From Chamaea fasciata (lineage: Eukaryota > Chordata > Aves > Passeriformes > Sylviidae): a DNA stretch of 64,000 nt. Below are positions 1 through 11,437 of this stretch, piece after piece (positions within the stretch are counted from its first letter, which is position 1; the number at the start of each line of letters is the position of its first letter). The notes under the pieces were generated by a model. The model was not told the DNA's origin. It saw only the letters and a list, made by a program, of their open reading frames with translations, and ran no database searches. Location: positions 6,336,945-6,400,944 of the forward strand of contig JARCOQ010000017.1 in the NCBI GenBank assembly GCA_029207755.1, read 5' to 3'. The position numbers and the translations under genes are program-made.

Positions 1-943
1 AGGTGCCCAGGGACTTCCCTTCAGGACCTGTTAATCCAGACAATCCAAGCATTGGGGGCAATCTACTGGCATCTATTTTGGGTGTTCTGGTTTGGAAGGA
101 GACCCTGTGCTGGCAGTGTGGCACATGGGGAACACGTAAAACCTCAAATTTGTGCTCCTGCCTATCTGTCCTGGTTGTGCTGTGTGGAAAGTTCAGCACA
201 GCCATGTGCTCCTCAGGCATGGGACAGGGGTGGACTCTGAAGAGCACTGAGGTCACAGATACCCATGACTTGTTCAAAGCCAAAGGTGACCTTCTGCTAT
301 GCAAATCTCCCTGCAGGCCTCTCAGCCTGTTGTACCTGTGAGCTCCAGCTCCTCAGGCATCGAATGCTGCTGGAGCCCCAGTCAGAAACAAGGTCAGTGT
401 GGCTGGCAGGGGAAGTTGCCTGTAGAAAAACAGGTCTTGGTGGGAGAGGTTTGTTTTGTTTCCTTTCAAGACCAATTGTGCTGGGTCAGGAAAAGAAAGG
501 CCAAGAAAATTAAACTGGGTGGTGAGTGGTCCACGGCACGTTATGGGCTCTGCACACAAACAAACCCATGGGGAGGCTTGGCTGTTCCATTTCTAAAGAA
601 GGTGGAGTTGCCCAAACACAGCAGTGTGATTCTGTGCACTGGTGGGAGCTGGTGGACCATGGGTAGGTGGAGGAGGGATGAAGGTCCCTACCAACAGGCT
701 TGGGCTCCCAGGGGTTAATACAGACCCATCCCACATGCACACCCAAAGGATCATGCCAGACTTTGTGATCCCAAGGCCATCTCCACCAACTGCCCATGGA
801 TAGCTCTGCGTTACCACTGATCAAACAGGACAGGAACCAGGCTGACACTCTCTTAGGGTCCCCATTCAGATCTATGGGGCCACTCTGAGGCACAGGAAGC
901 AGGCACAAGATCCCCCACCCTGTGGGGCCAGCGCAGCACTCAC
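1..943 (-). other. SRMS intron 5 (partial)
   Basis: This is non-coding on my reading. I looked on the minus strand for the kinase catalytic-loop exon and found none, so the next exon must lie beyond the left edge. No recognisable repeat is seen. Confidence 0.75.
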
Positions 944-1102
944 TGTTGAGGTAGCTGTGGAGGTTGCCTTTGCGCATGAGCTCAGTGATGATATACACGG
1001 GCTCCTCCAGGGAGCACACGGCGTGCAGCTGGATCAGCTTCTCGTGCCTCAGGCGCTTCAGGTTCTGAATCTCCTTGGTGAAGTCTTCTGCTTTCATGTC
1101 AG
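944..1102 (-). CDS. SRMS: SRMS exon 5: kinase alpha-C helix and hinge
   Basis: This exon codes for about residues 262-314. The alpha-C helix [13 protein letters not shown] contains Glu272 and is followed by [16 protein letters not shown], the hinge with gatekeeper Thr301. The acceptor is CCACAG and the donor is AACA|GTGAGT. No exon 6 (HRDLAARN catalytic loop) is found between here and the left edge. Confidence 0.95.
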
Positions 1103-4100
1103 CTGTGGGAGAAAGCCAACACAGCCCTTATGAGCCACCTTCTCATGTAGACTTTGGAACCTCAGTGCCTCCAGCTGGGATGAGGCACTCTTTTTTACCT
1201 CCTCATAGCTCATCCCTGCTCTCAAAGCTCAGGTCTACACAACCTGTGTCTCACAGCCAAAGAGTTGCTTTCCATGGGGTTTGGATCCCATTTTCAGGAT
1301 CAAAGTCCCATCAGGACTTGATGTATCATAAACCCATTTGGTTTGATGTGATGTCACTTGTCACACACCCACTGGCTGGAGCCATTTTATAGGGATGCTG
1401 CCCAAGCTTAGGTTTGTGCACAGAAATATTCCTGTGGCTCCTCACCAGGTCCTACTGCAGTTTGCCTGATAAAACACTCACAGTGGCCAAGAGGATGAGG
1501 AAACGAGGGTCAATAATAATGGCAGTGAATGAGAGACTCAGTTGGCTGCTGTTAACATCTGAATCTTCACATACCTTTAATGATCTTGATGGCCACGGGC
1601 ACCGTGTTCCTCCACAGCCCTTCCCACACCTCTCCAAAGTAGCCCTCTCCCAGCTTCCTCCGCAGGGTGAACTCCCAGCGCGGGCGCTCCCAGCCGTCCC
1701 TCTCGGGGGGAGTCTGCCAGATGGACACGGAATGGCACACTCGGATCAGCCAGCCAGCTGCCAGGCAGGACCTGCTGGTGGAGCCTGAACCAGCCCTTGG
1801 TGCCCACAGAGGGGAAGGACATGGTGCTCCACCAGCCAGGGGCTGAGCCCCGAGCATTGTCCTTCCCTCAGTGTTCACTGCGGGGACAAAGTGCATGGGG
1901 CATCCTCTGCATGATCCCTGCTGGGACCCCAGGTGTGCAAGGGGCAGAGTTTGGACATGAAATACCAGCAGTTCAAGTCATAATTCACTCCTCATCAGAC
2001 TCAACAGTGGCTTTTCTCCAACTCCACCAATAAATAATGATTGAATTAATATTATTGCGTATTATGGCTGATTTAGACTTCAGCTCATTAAGCATTTCTT
2101 TTGTCTCACACCTTTCAATTTCACTCTTGGATTATTCACCTGGTTAATTGCTGTTTCCAAGTCATAATAAGTGGATGGAACTCTAATCAGGAAATGAGTT
2201 GGCAATTTGGGATTAATACTGTAATTAGACTTATGAGTGCTGCAGTAATTGGTATGAAAACTTTAAAAAAGCCATGTGCTTTGTCTTATATTCTCAGGAA
2301 AAAAATTGCAAGAGCAGGTGTTTCCAGAATCCGTATTGAGGGGGATTGTAACAACTTGGTTTCCAGTCTTTGAGATGGACAACACATTTCAGAAAATCCT
2401 GTGTATTTTGGCTGGTCAAAAACCACATACAAATGCCATGCCCAGCCTTAACGTGGCTGATCAAAGGTGATGCTGGCAGCTATACTAATGGTGGGCTTTA
2501 AATTTAGTTTAATAAAGCTCAAAACCCATATGGACAGAGTTATTATTTCTAGTTTCCCTGGTTTCCTTTGTCCCATCCCGGCTGTGGTGGGGAGCGGGGC
2601 TGGGCTGTGCCCGGGGTACGCACCGCAGGGCTGCAGGGCTGCAGCAGGGGGCTCTGGATGACCTTCCAGTGCTCCGTGTAGAAGGCCAGGAGCTCCTCCA
2701 TGTTGGGAAAGGGGTGTCCCCTCTGGATGTAGAGGCTGCCCCGGGGGCTCTTGCAGATTCGGAAGTGGCTGACCTTGGTGTGGTTGCGCACTGTGGAGAA
2801 GCCCAGGTTGGGGAAAACTCAACTCATGCAAAGATCAGTCCCTCCCCAGCTCCCTGCTGACTCCACCCTCTCTCCTTTAAAGATTCCGATGCTTTTAATA
2901 GAGATAAAGCAACACAACTCTCCCCTGGACTGCTTCATCCCACTCCCCACCTCCCTTCTGCTCCCACCTCCTGGCCCATTGTGAGTCAGGCTCCTTTGGA
3001 CCACAGAGGTGATCTTTATTATCAAGGATAATAACAAGCTTTATTGTCAGGCATAATTCTGCCATGGACTGCTCAGTGGAGCTGCTCAAAGAGGATAAAC
3101 CAGGGGCACCTGTGACTCCCACAGCCCAGGGACTGATGGTAGGATGTAGAGTTTGCCATCAGTTTTCCTAGCATTACTTTTATGAGGATAAAACCAGATC
3201 ATAATGGCACTGCCTGGTCCAAAACCCCCTGAATTCAGATTTCAGTATGTGGGAGCAGCCTAGGCCCTGGTAATCGGGAGTGGCAGCATATTTTTAAACA
3301 ACCCTCAGATGACAAAAGCTACTGGAATGAAATCCTGGGAGCTAGTGCCACGAAACCATCATTAAGCTGCAGTGAAATGTTTATGGCTTTCATACCCCAG
3401 ACAGCAGCCACGCATTTTCCTTTGTCACAGTGACAAACTGCTCTGTAAACTTTCCCCTTGCCCTCAGAAAGCAGCCCATTCCCTTCAACAAGGTGCTGAA
3501 AAGTGTTTTCAGCTTTACCCTGTTTTTCAACCCATGCTAAGCAAGCCAGGAGCTGCCCCTAAGGAACAGCCTGCTTCCTTTCCCTGTGCTGGATAATTGC
3601 CACAAGGTCACCTGAGAGAGAGTATTCGCCCTTGCTGCTCTCGCTGTCCCGGACGAGGAAGGAGCCGTGCTGGTTGGGAGGCGAGAGGAGGAGCTGCTCC
3701 GCCTCGTTTCGGCTGATCTTGCTGAAGTACCAGCTGGGGAGCAGAGCAGAGGGGTCAGAGCAGGGCAAGGGGGTGCTGCACAGATGGGTCTGCATCCATT
3801 TCAGGGGATCCTGCACCTCCTGAGCCAGAGACGGGGAGCTGCAGCTGGGATCTCATTCGGCTCATTCCTACAGCCACCAAGTGGCCTGGTGGCTAAACAT
3901 ATCTCAAAACCTGTAGATGTGGCTGCCTGCACCAGGGCTGTTCCACTGGGTGGGCTTTACAGGCACTTGCTGCAGTTTATTGCAGCTCACTGTCTGCAGA
4001 CCATTTCACAGAATCAGAAAATCCCAGAATGGTTTCAGTTGGAGTGTCCCTAAAACTCATGTCATTCAACCTCTCCTGCCATGGGCAGGGACACCTTCCA

Positions 4101-6505
4101 CTAACCCAGGCTGCTCAAAGCCCATCCAGCTTGGCACTGACCACTGCCAGGGATGGGGCATTTCCTCCAGCAGTGTCTGGACACTGCTGTATCAAGCTGT
4201 CCAGGTCTCAGCTCCCTCCCAGACCCATGAGGTTTATACTTGTGGGCTGCCAGCTGTGGTAAACAAAGCACCAACCACCTGGTGCTGTGTGGAAGGTGCT
4301 CTTATGTGGTTGTCCCTGTGTCCTGCCATGACAGCAACATCTGCAGGCACAGGATCCCTTTGCACTTCTTGACCTGCATCTCGTGGGCAGAGCCAGCTCT
4401 GAGCCCATGAGCAAATGGCATCAATGAAAACGTCTCTGGCAATTGCTTTTTGCTGCTCCAGCCGTGGCAGTGCTGGCTGGGGACTTCACAGCACCAAGTG
4501 GGGGGGAGGACCCAGCCAACCCCCTTTTCTGTGTCACATCACTGAGATTCATCACTGAATTCCCGCAAAGAAAGGCAGGTGGGCTGGCTGGGTCCGGACA
4601 CAGCGGGATGCACAGGAAAACGCAGCTCCATCCAGCCTAAGGCAGCCAGGACGTGAGAAGCCAAAAGTTTCGTCATTAGCTGGGATCGCCAGCGTCTGAG
4701 AAGCCGCGCAGGAAATTATACGTGATGGAGTGAACAAATTAGCACCCAGCTCCGAGCTGCGGCTCCGCGGAGTCTGCGTGCAGCTCACGGCTCACTCCGG
4801 CTGGGAAGCCGGGCACGTTCCTGCCGTCTGCCCTCCCACGCCGCGACATCGCCCTTGTCCCTGTCCCCAGGATGTGGCTGGGCACCGGCTGCTCACGGCT
4901 GGTGCTCACACAGGTACACACACACAGGCACTCATGTACACACACATGTACACACACACACATGTACACACACACGTACACACACACATACAGACACATG
5001 TACACACACACAGGTACACACACACGTGTGCACACACAGAGAGGTACACACACACGTGTGTGTGCCACACGCTCCACTGTAGCCTGTCCAACTGTCCCAT
5101 GCCATGGGAATAAGGAAGGCAGCCGATCCCACGGTCCACACCGCTGTGGTCCCAGCACAGCCCAACAGGACTGGATTTGCCTTCCTCAAAGCCCACGGCA
5201 GGGAGGGTCTCTCCCATCCCACCTGCACATCGGGGACCCTTCCCGGGCTTTGTCTCCTTTACCCCGCTCAGCACAGGGCGAGCGCGGAGGGGTCTCCGGG
5301 TGCCACGCCCGCCCAGCCCCGCTCTGCCCGCACTCGGGGTGACTCAGGGCCGGGCCCAGAGGGAACAGCAGTGTCTCGGGGCGCTTTGCCCGACGTGTCG
5401 GGACCAGGCAGGATGAGCTTCCCGGCCGGCCTTATGCAACGCGGAGCCCGGGCTTTCCCCGGCTGCCAGAGGGCTGAGACATGCCCCGAGCTCCCTGTCG
5501 GCTGGGAGGGGCACCCACCGGGTGGAAGCCCCCAGCCCTGGATAAGCAGGAGGGCAGCAGCAACAGCTGGCCCTGCCTACCTACTCCTGGCAGGTAACCA
5601 ATCCAAAATGCTTCTTCCCTTGCTCCCAAGCCCTTTGGAGCTGGCAGGGCTCAGCTACAAGTTCCCCATCTCCCTCCCTTCGTGCTGGCTCCCCTTTAAC
5701 AAGAAGGAGAACAGCCGGGACAAGCGGGAGCCTTTGCGACGCTGCCCACCATCACACCGCGCCCCAGCCCAGACCCATCCCATCCCGCGCGAGGGTGATG
5801 CGGTCAGGAGGGGGCACCGGCAGCTCTCCCCGCTGGTGCATCCCCCAAATCTCCTCTTCTTTGGGAAGCCCCAAATCGGCTTCCTCTGCCGAACACCTCC
5901 ACCCCACTGCCACGAGCTGCAGGGGCTGCAAGAGCTGCAGGGGCTGCAAGAGCTGCAGGGGCTGCAAGGCAGGGATGCTAAGGGGAGGCAGATCCCGGCT
6001 CAGCCCCAGCTCGCTGGTGGCCAGAGCAGGGGACGAGGCTGTCGCGCTCCCCGCCGCTGGGGAGGGTGAGCGCTGCCGTTCCCTGCGCGGGGATGCGCTG
6101 CCCGAGCCCAGCCTCCATCCCCTGTGGATCCAGAGCAGCGGATACTTACGGGCGGTGAGCGGAGGTGCCCTGGCTGAGGTTGGCCACGTAGGCGGCAGGG
6201 ACGTAGCCCATGGCCGGCTCCCCCAGCAGCCGCCGGGCCAGGACATACTCGCCCTCTTCTCTGAGGACGCGCAGTTTGTCCCCTGCGCTTATGCTGAGCT
6301 CCTCGGCGCTGCGGGCTGTGAAAGCGTACAAAGCGATACAGAGAGAGGACTTGGGGATGAAGGAAATGGAAGTCGCCTCCGAGTTGAGCGAAACGGAATC
6401 AGAGCCAAGATACCCCAGCGAGCAGCTCTCCGTCACGGAGCGGGGACGGAGCTTGTTCCAGAAGGATGTCAGGAAGGTCAAGCGCTTCCTGACGAACTGC
6501 TCCAT
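944..6505 (-). CDS. SRMS: SRMS, Src-related non-receptor tyrosine kinase, 5' five exons (partial gene)
   Basis: SRMS transfers phosphate from ATP to protein tyrosines in the cytoplasm and belongs to the PTK6/BRK subfamily. Exons read leftwards: 6150-6505, 3612-3733, 2624-2790, 1575-1713, 944-1102. All have AG/GT borders and compatible phases, giving the N-terminal 314 residues of a protein that is about 490 in human. Order: unique region (1-55), SH3 (about 56-110), SH2 (120-205), linker, kinase N-lobe from about 230. Visible key residues are the SH2 FLVR arginine (Arg147), linker Trp223, the glycine loop LGEGYFGEV (236-244), ATP lysine in VAIK (Lys258), alpha-C Glu272 and gatekeeper Thr301. 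There is no Gly2, so no myristoylation, as known for SRMS. The start [11 protein letters not shown] matches the family. The catalytic loop, activation loop and C-lobe are off the left edge. PTK6, its usual neighbour, is not in the window. Confidence 0.96.
1575..1713 (-). CDS. SRMS: SRMS exon 4: linker and kinase glycine loop
   Basis: This exon codes for residues 216-261. It contains [10 protein letters not shown] (Trp223 in the SH2-kinase linker, which in human SRMS is reported to matter for activity), the glycine-rich loop [12 protein letters not shown] and the VAIKIIK strand with the ATP-anchoring Lys258. The donor is AAAG|GTATGT. Confidence 0.95.
2624..2790 (-). CDS. SRMS: SRMS exon 3: second half of SH2
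   Basis: This exon codes for about residues 160-215. It starts [12 protein letters not shown] and runs through [11 protein letters not shown] to IQSPLLQPC, the end of the SH2 fold. The acceptor is TCCACAG and the donor GCG|GTGCGT. It ends in phase 0, matching exon 4. Confidence 0.94.
3612..3733 (-). CDS. SRMS: SRMS exon 2: first half of SH2
   Basis: This exon codes for about residues 119-159, opening with [16 protein letters not shown] and containing the phosphotyrosine-binding FLVRDSES motif (Arg147). The acceptor is CCCCAG and the donor is CAG|GTGACC. It joins exon 1 in phase (CC+C = Pro119). Confidence 0.95.
4005..4215 (-). mobile_element. CR1 LINE 3' fragment
   Basis: Reading the plus strand: CACAGAATC..., a stretch like CATGGGCAGGGACACCTTCC, then GGATGGGGCATTTCC. 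This is the reverse complement of the conserved avian CR1 3' end, so the element is on the minus strand. Its 5' end is truncated, as is usual for CR1. Confidence 0.85.
4909..5066. repeat. CA-rich compound microsatellite
   Basis: About 160 bases of imperfect (CA)n interrupted at irregular intervals by GTACA and ATGTACA, in SRMS intron 1. It gives open frames on both strands (His/Thr repeats, Cys/Val repeats) that are not genes. Confidence 0.9.
5914..5967. repeat. 18-bp tandem repeat, three copies
   Basis: Three perfect copies of GAGCTGCAGGGGCTGCAA, about 180 bp from SRMS exon 1 within intron 1. Confidence 0.95.
6150..6505 (-). CDS. SRMS: SRMS exon 1: N-terminal region and SH3 domain
   Basis: This exon codes for residues 1-118 plus two bases of codon 119, and ends at a GTAAGT donor. 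The ATG (6503-6505 on the plus strand) opens [11 protein letters not shown], very close to the SRMS N terminus. The SH3 core begins with ALYAFTAR (58-65). The position where most SH3 domains have a tryptophan pair reads EYVLARRL, the tryptophan-less form also recalled for mammalian SRMS. The exon is GC-rich, so the plus-strand reading frames across it are shadows. Confidence 0.95.
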
Positions 6506-6673
6506 GCCCGGTGATGCGGTGGGTGCGGTGGGCTATGCCACCGCGCTGCGGGAGGCCGGGGGAAGGGGGGATGCGGGGCTCCTGCCGCCGGCCGGGGAGC
6601 TCATCCTGCCGGCCCGCGTTACCCGCACGCGTCTGGGCGCTCGCCGGCCCTTCCCGGAGAACTTCCTATTTCT

Positions 6674-6685
6674 GAAAGTGAAACT
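6674..6685 (+). promoter_or_regulatory. ISRE-type element upstream of SRMS
   Basis: The sequence GAAAGTGAAACT fits the interferon-stimulated response element GAAANNGAAACT exactly. It lies 169 bp upstream of the SRMS start codon in the GC-rich presumed promoter. ISREs work in either orientation. That it is functional is inference from motif and position only. Confidence 0.45.
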
Positions 6686-9607
6686 GGTTCATCTGGTGAG
6701 ACGAGTCTGCAGGCGGGACGAGACTGCAGGCGGGAGTCCCACGCTCAGACCCACGGGCACATCTGGGAGACAGGCACAGCTGGAGCCGGGCTTGCTGCTC
6801 TCGAAGAAGAAGGAGAACGGCTGTTGTTTTATTTAATCATTATTTTAAAGGGTGCTCTTTGCGTCTTACCAGAGCCCCATAAACACAGCTCTCTGTTCTT
6901 CAAGCAACTCTTGTCACAAGTGGCTGACTCCAGTTAATAGTCTTCATCTCACTTGTGTGGGAGGTTATTTTTTTTTTCCATAGGACAATAATTGCATCCA
7001 CAAATGTGGGAGAGTTAAAACAGAATTAAGGAAATAACCTGAGAAGAGATCTGAAGTGTTTGGATATTTCCTGGGTGGATTTCGGGGGTTTATAACACAA
7101 GATCCTTTCATCTTTCTACAGTCTACAGTGACCTCCCAGAGTCACCCCACTAAAACACTTGCCTCCTCACATTGATTCCCTGTTGCAATCGTTAGGGAAT
7201 TCACATCCCAGATCCACCAGGATCTTGTGGATCATTCAGCTTCCACCAGAGATGGGACCCCCTTAGAATCAGGAGATCTTTGCCTGGTGCAGGGCCTGAA
7301 TCAGCCTCAGGTGCTTGCATGGCATCCACAGCCAAGCTCTGGAATGCCACCCCAGCTCTCACTTGTTAGCACAGCCACACTTCCCCAGCCCTGGTCACAC
7401 TCAAACACTGACATGCTCCAACCCCCCTCCCAAATTCCACCACCCACAGCCATCAGACAGAGGTTATCCCCTCAAATCTTCCATGTGCACTTTAAGCCAC
7501 CTGAAGACCACTGCTCTGATGAGAAATTCCAACTCCAACCCCCCAGCTCCCTCCTGGACTTTGTCATTTAACTGTTCCATCTAATTAGTGGGAGTTTTAT
7601 GCCTGGCAACTCCACTCCTGGCCTTGAGCCCATTATTTTGATCTTCCTCTGCTTGCAGTTGGTCTGTGTAGCTCATTTTGGGTGTGCAGTTGGGATTTGA
7701 AAGAGGCTGCCTAAAAAGAAATATGAAAAACTAATTGTAGGAGTCTGAACTGCCAACTGCAACTGTGTTGGGTATGAGGAACAAGCTGGACTCACCCTTG
7801 GGTCAACAGCTCTAGACATGCTGTGTCCTGCATCCTGGGTGTCCCATGGTGGCCAAAATAAATTGCAAAAGGATTTCCTTGTCTGGGTTTTGGACTCAGC
7901 AATTTCCTCACCCTGTTCCAGGCAGAGATGCCCAGGGCAGAGGGCAGGAGTGCAGAGCACTCCTCAGCGTGGCCTGTGCATTCCTGAACTGATGAGAACT
8001 GGGAAGAAAGGGAGTCCTTAATAAAATATTCTGCTCCCTCCTTACCCAAGTAGCACCTGAATATATGGGTAAGTCCCTCAAGATCTGCCCCTGGCCAGCT
8101 CACAGCCTCACCCCCGGTGCCACACAGGGATGTGCAAAGTCTGTGCATTTTTCCCACTGTGCGATGTCTCCGTGCATTTTTCTCACTTCAGCACAGGGAG
8201 GGGAACAGAGGATGGAGCACAGAAGGGTTTGCAAACCCAAGGGAAGGGACACCCCCTCTGCTGTCCTTCTGCAGCCCTTGTGACAAGGGTGCTCCTCACG
8301 TCACACCCCATCAGGAGCAAAAGGGGCTGCCTGGTTGTGCCCTGATCAGATCCAGCAGGGAATGCTTGTGCCTCACTGTTTTGAATGAGGTCTCACTGAA
8401 CTTCTGGTCTGCAGAAGGAGACTGTGAACTGATTTACCTTTATTGACCTTTGCCAGATTAGATTCTCCAGAGGTACCAGTGATAGATGAGTGCAGCTGAT
8501 TTCTGACACGCAAGGCTTTGGGTCTTGATTTGCACCTAAATGAAAGAGTACTTGCAAATGACAAACATCCCTGAGGACTAAATACTGCCTCTGAGCTGAG
8601 CCTACCAGACATGCAGAGCACAGAGTCATCCCTGCAAACCTCTGTCTGCACAGGACACACACACACAGCTCAGCCTCACGCCAGGAAAGAGATAAATCAC
8701 AACTTTTTTCTATCTTTTTTTTTTATTATTATTATTTTCCTATTCAGTTCCAGGAGCATCCCTGCTGCTTTGAATCCCTTTTGGTACTATAAAATACCTA
8801 AAAAAATAAAGAAGAAAAAGCATGTTCATAGAAGTTTCTTGTCCTTGTGCTGTGGGAAAAAAAGTGGGAGGATGCAGGAAAAGTGATAAAGATAAGGAAG
8901 GCACAGATATCTGATGGATCAAGTATTTTCTTTTCAGTCCCTGTGACCAGCTTACAAGCACGTATTAAAAACCAATCTGTCCACAGGTTTGGGGTTGTGG
9001 TGGGTCCACAGGGACTTGACTTCTAGCACCACTAAAGAGCACCTCCAAAGAGCACCGAAACCAGCAGAGCTGAGCAGCAGAGCTGCCTGCACAGCCCTGG
9101 TTTGGACCAGGGAGCCATAAACACAAACAGCACTTTGCATCCACCCGCCTGTCAAACACCACAGCATGGCCTCCCAGCCTAATTGACAGAAACCAGCAGC
9201 TCCCCTCCACTAATGAAAGCGCCCATTACACCTAATTAGCTGAGGCTCTGTTCCAGGTCCTGTTACATTTACACTCAGAATACATCTTCCAGCAAAGAGC
9301 TTTTTTGGAGAGGAAAAAAAAAAAAAAAAAGGAAGAGGAGCATAATTCCAATTAGTCCCCTAAAGGGGAAGAAAGTTGGAGAATGCACGTCACACTGAGG
9401 AAAATGGTTTTGAGGACTGGTAGGTGACTCTGGGGTCATGGGGTGTGCCACTCGTCACCAACGACTGGCAAAGCACAGCAGGAGATGGAGGGTGGCCATG
9501 CCATGCCTGGCACCCCATCATGAAACACCCAACCCTGAGGTTCCTCTTGGTCTTTTTGATGGCATCAGAAGATGGCTGGGGCTTCTTCTATGCTTCATGT
9601 TTCTTTA

Positions 9608-9609
<2 letters not shown>

Positions 9610-9648
<39 letters not shown>
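9610..9648. repeat. Poly(T) run of 39
   Basis: An uninterrupted run of 39 T on the plus strand (poly(A) on the minus). It could mark the end of a minus-strand retrocopy, but no AATAAA or clear target-site duplication was seen. Confidence 0.9.
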
Positions 9649-9649
<1 letters not shown>

Positions 9650-9742
9650 GTGATTTCTCCAGATGTTTCCTGGCACCACAGTGCATTTGAGAAAGGTTTA
9701 GTCTCTTAATGAATTGTTTTGGGTGGGTGTCCATGGGACAGT

Positions 9743-10057
9743 TCAGACAAGGGCTGGTGTGTGATGACAGCAGGGCATGGGAAGAAGAGCAGAGCAGAAC
9801 AGTGGCATTAAAGCAGCTTCAATTTGTCTCTGTTTCCTGGGGGCTGAGGAAGAAAGAGGCACCTTGGCAGACTCTGGGCTGTCATCATCGAGGGCAAAGC
9901 TCATCCCCAGGAGGCTGACAAGGGCAGGAAGGGTCCAGGGGCTGAGGGGCTCGTAGACAGTCAGTGCAGAGGGTTCAGTACAGGCAAAAGTACAGTGGTC
10001 CTGGGACAGGGAGTGGTACAGGAGGTGTGAGAGCAGGCACAGCATCAGGGGGCTCAT
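9743..10057 (-). other. Unassigned short open frame with signal-peptide-like start
   Basis: From an ATG in the context GCCACCATGA, a 104-residue frame begins MSPLMLCLLSHLLYHSLSQ, which resembles a signal peptide, and ends at a TGA at 9743. A TTTCAG acceptor-like site lies about 70 bases upstream (near 10130). The frame is followed about 95 bases later by the poly(A) run of the minus strand. I recognise no family. It may be a chance frame downstream of the peroxidasin gene, a retrocopy, or an exon of an unknown gene. Confidence 0.2.
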
Positions 10058-10446
10058 GGTGGCTCTCTGAGCCCTGTAGGGTTGGACTGGCTGGTGGAGA
10101 GCAGGAGTGCAGGTCACAGGGCACCTGAAATGGCACAAGAAAGCAGAAAAGCTGTGTAGGAGCAGCTGGAGGCAGAGTGAGCTGTTGGTACAGATCGTGG
10201 CAGGTCTGGGGCAGGAAAACCTTTAAACCCACAGCAATACTTTTCAGGGACGCTGTAAACCCAGGCCTCATCAAGGATCTGAAACAATGGCAAGGAAAAG
10301 CCAATTCATAAATCACACTGCACTCTGTCACATTTCTGAAGCAGAGTCACTGTTTGAATAGAAAACCTGTAAAGACCAAAACACCAAATCATGCTGATAA
10401 ACAGCCTGGCCAACCTCCAGGCTTTCCCTTTCTGCTTTTTGCTGCA

Positions 10447-10452
10447 TTTATT
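10447..10452 (-). terminator. Candidate peroxidasin poly(A) signal
   Basis: AATAAA on the minus strand about 1.0 kb past the stop codon, with an ATTAAA (10483-10488) just upstream. These are the first such hexamers I see after the stop, which suggests a 3' UTR of about 1 kb. Unproven. Confidence 0.35.
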
Positions 10453-11437
10453 AGTACAGACCAGCCTTCGCTTGCCCCATCCTTTAATCTAACTTCCAAA
10501 GAATGAATGCTCCTCCTAGTACTGACTGCTTGGCAGAACTGTGCTTCTCAAAACTCCTCTGCTCCTGTCCCCGAAGTAATGATTTGTAACACATAAAACC
10601 CATTCACCACCTTCTCCAGACTGGCAGGTGCCAGGGAGCTGTTCAGCCCCTCTCTCAAGGCTGCAGGGATCTCCATGGGAAGCAGAAGAAGGGAGCTCAG
10701 GCTGTGTTCCCCATGCCCATGAACACCCGGACTGGAGTTCTGGCCAGGACTGTGTCACTGCTGAGAAGCAGTGGGAGTCCCCAGGCTGGCAGGGGCTGAC
10801 GGGACTTTACACAGGCACCTCACAGCTGTGCTGCCCTGGCTTGGGCTAAACAAACAGAGGACTGGTGCCTTCAGGAGTGAGGAGCACAGTGACTCAGATG
10901 GGCAGGGGGAAACCTCTGCCAGTTTGTAAGCAAATGATGGATTGCTCCACCTGCCCAGATGTCCTTGTTCCCCTGGGAAGGAACCAGTCCATCCACTCCA
11001 TCACCCAGCTTTGTGATATCTCTCCCCACAAAGGTCCTTCCGAGGCTGTTGGATTTGGGGTTATGACATTAAATGCGGTTAGAATAAACCTACCCAGAGT
11101 CCCGGGAGAATAGGCCCAGGAGACCTCACCCAATCCACCTGGCCCATCCTATACTTATGTCTTTCCCCATCTTTGCCAAACCAGTTCCTAAAGGACCTCC
11201 AGGAATGGATACGCCACCACGTCCCCAGACAGCCCGTTCCAGTGAGTCACTAATCATCTCCAGCAGAAACGAGTGTCTCACCTGCTGCATTGCAGTCTCT
11301 TACCTCATATCCCATTCATCACCTCATTGCTCCATTCCTTCCTGCCTGGGAACACTGCTGAGGTGTCCCCCCACACTGACCCCATGGGGCCCCAGCCCAG
11401 AATAGGCACACTGACCTTATACAAGGAGGTAACATGG

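Larger units (their letters stand above)
3734..6149 (-). other. SRMS intron 1
   Basis: A 2.4-kb intron between the SH3 and SH2 exons. It contains a minus-strand CR1 fragment (about 4005-4215), a CA-rich microsatellite (about 4909-5066) and an 18-bp tandem repeat (5914-5967). The right half, about 5.1-6.1 kb, is GC-rich and forms long plus-strand open frames by composition alone. Confidence 0.75.
6506..11437. other. Intergenic: SRMS 5' flank to peroxidasin 3' end
   Basis: About 4.9 kb between the SRMS start codon and the peroxidasin stop codon. It should hold the SRMS promoter and 5' UTR (right of 6505) and the peroxidasin 3' UTR (left of 11438). It contains A and T homopolymer runs, including a 39-base T run. 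It also has one minus-strand open frame with a good Kozak context (9743-10057, listed separately). No other recognisable gene. Confidence 0.65.

Noticed and set aside
510..943. Open extension of SRMS exon 5 past its donor
   Set aside because: The extension loses kinase similarity immediately after the GTGAGT donor, so it is intron read-through.
4730..5342. Long His/Thr and Cys/Val repeat open frames on both strands
   Set aside because: Produced by the CA-rich microsatellite, with no coding features.
5104..6069. 321-codon plus-strand open frame
   Set aside because: It lies in a GC-rich part of SRMS intron 1, includes the 18-bp tandem repeat, resembles no protein family, and its end runs toward the antisense of SRMS exon 1.
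10080..10110. Minus-strand CPVTC-like reading that might be part of a VWC module
   Set aside because: Only a single short match. The spacing and the other VWC cysteines are missing, and no splice phase links it to exon 22.
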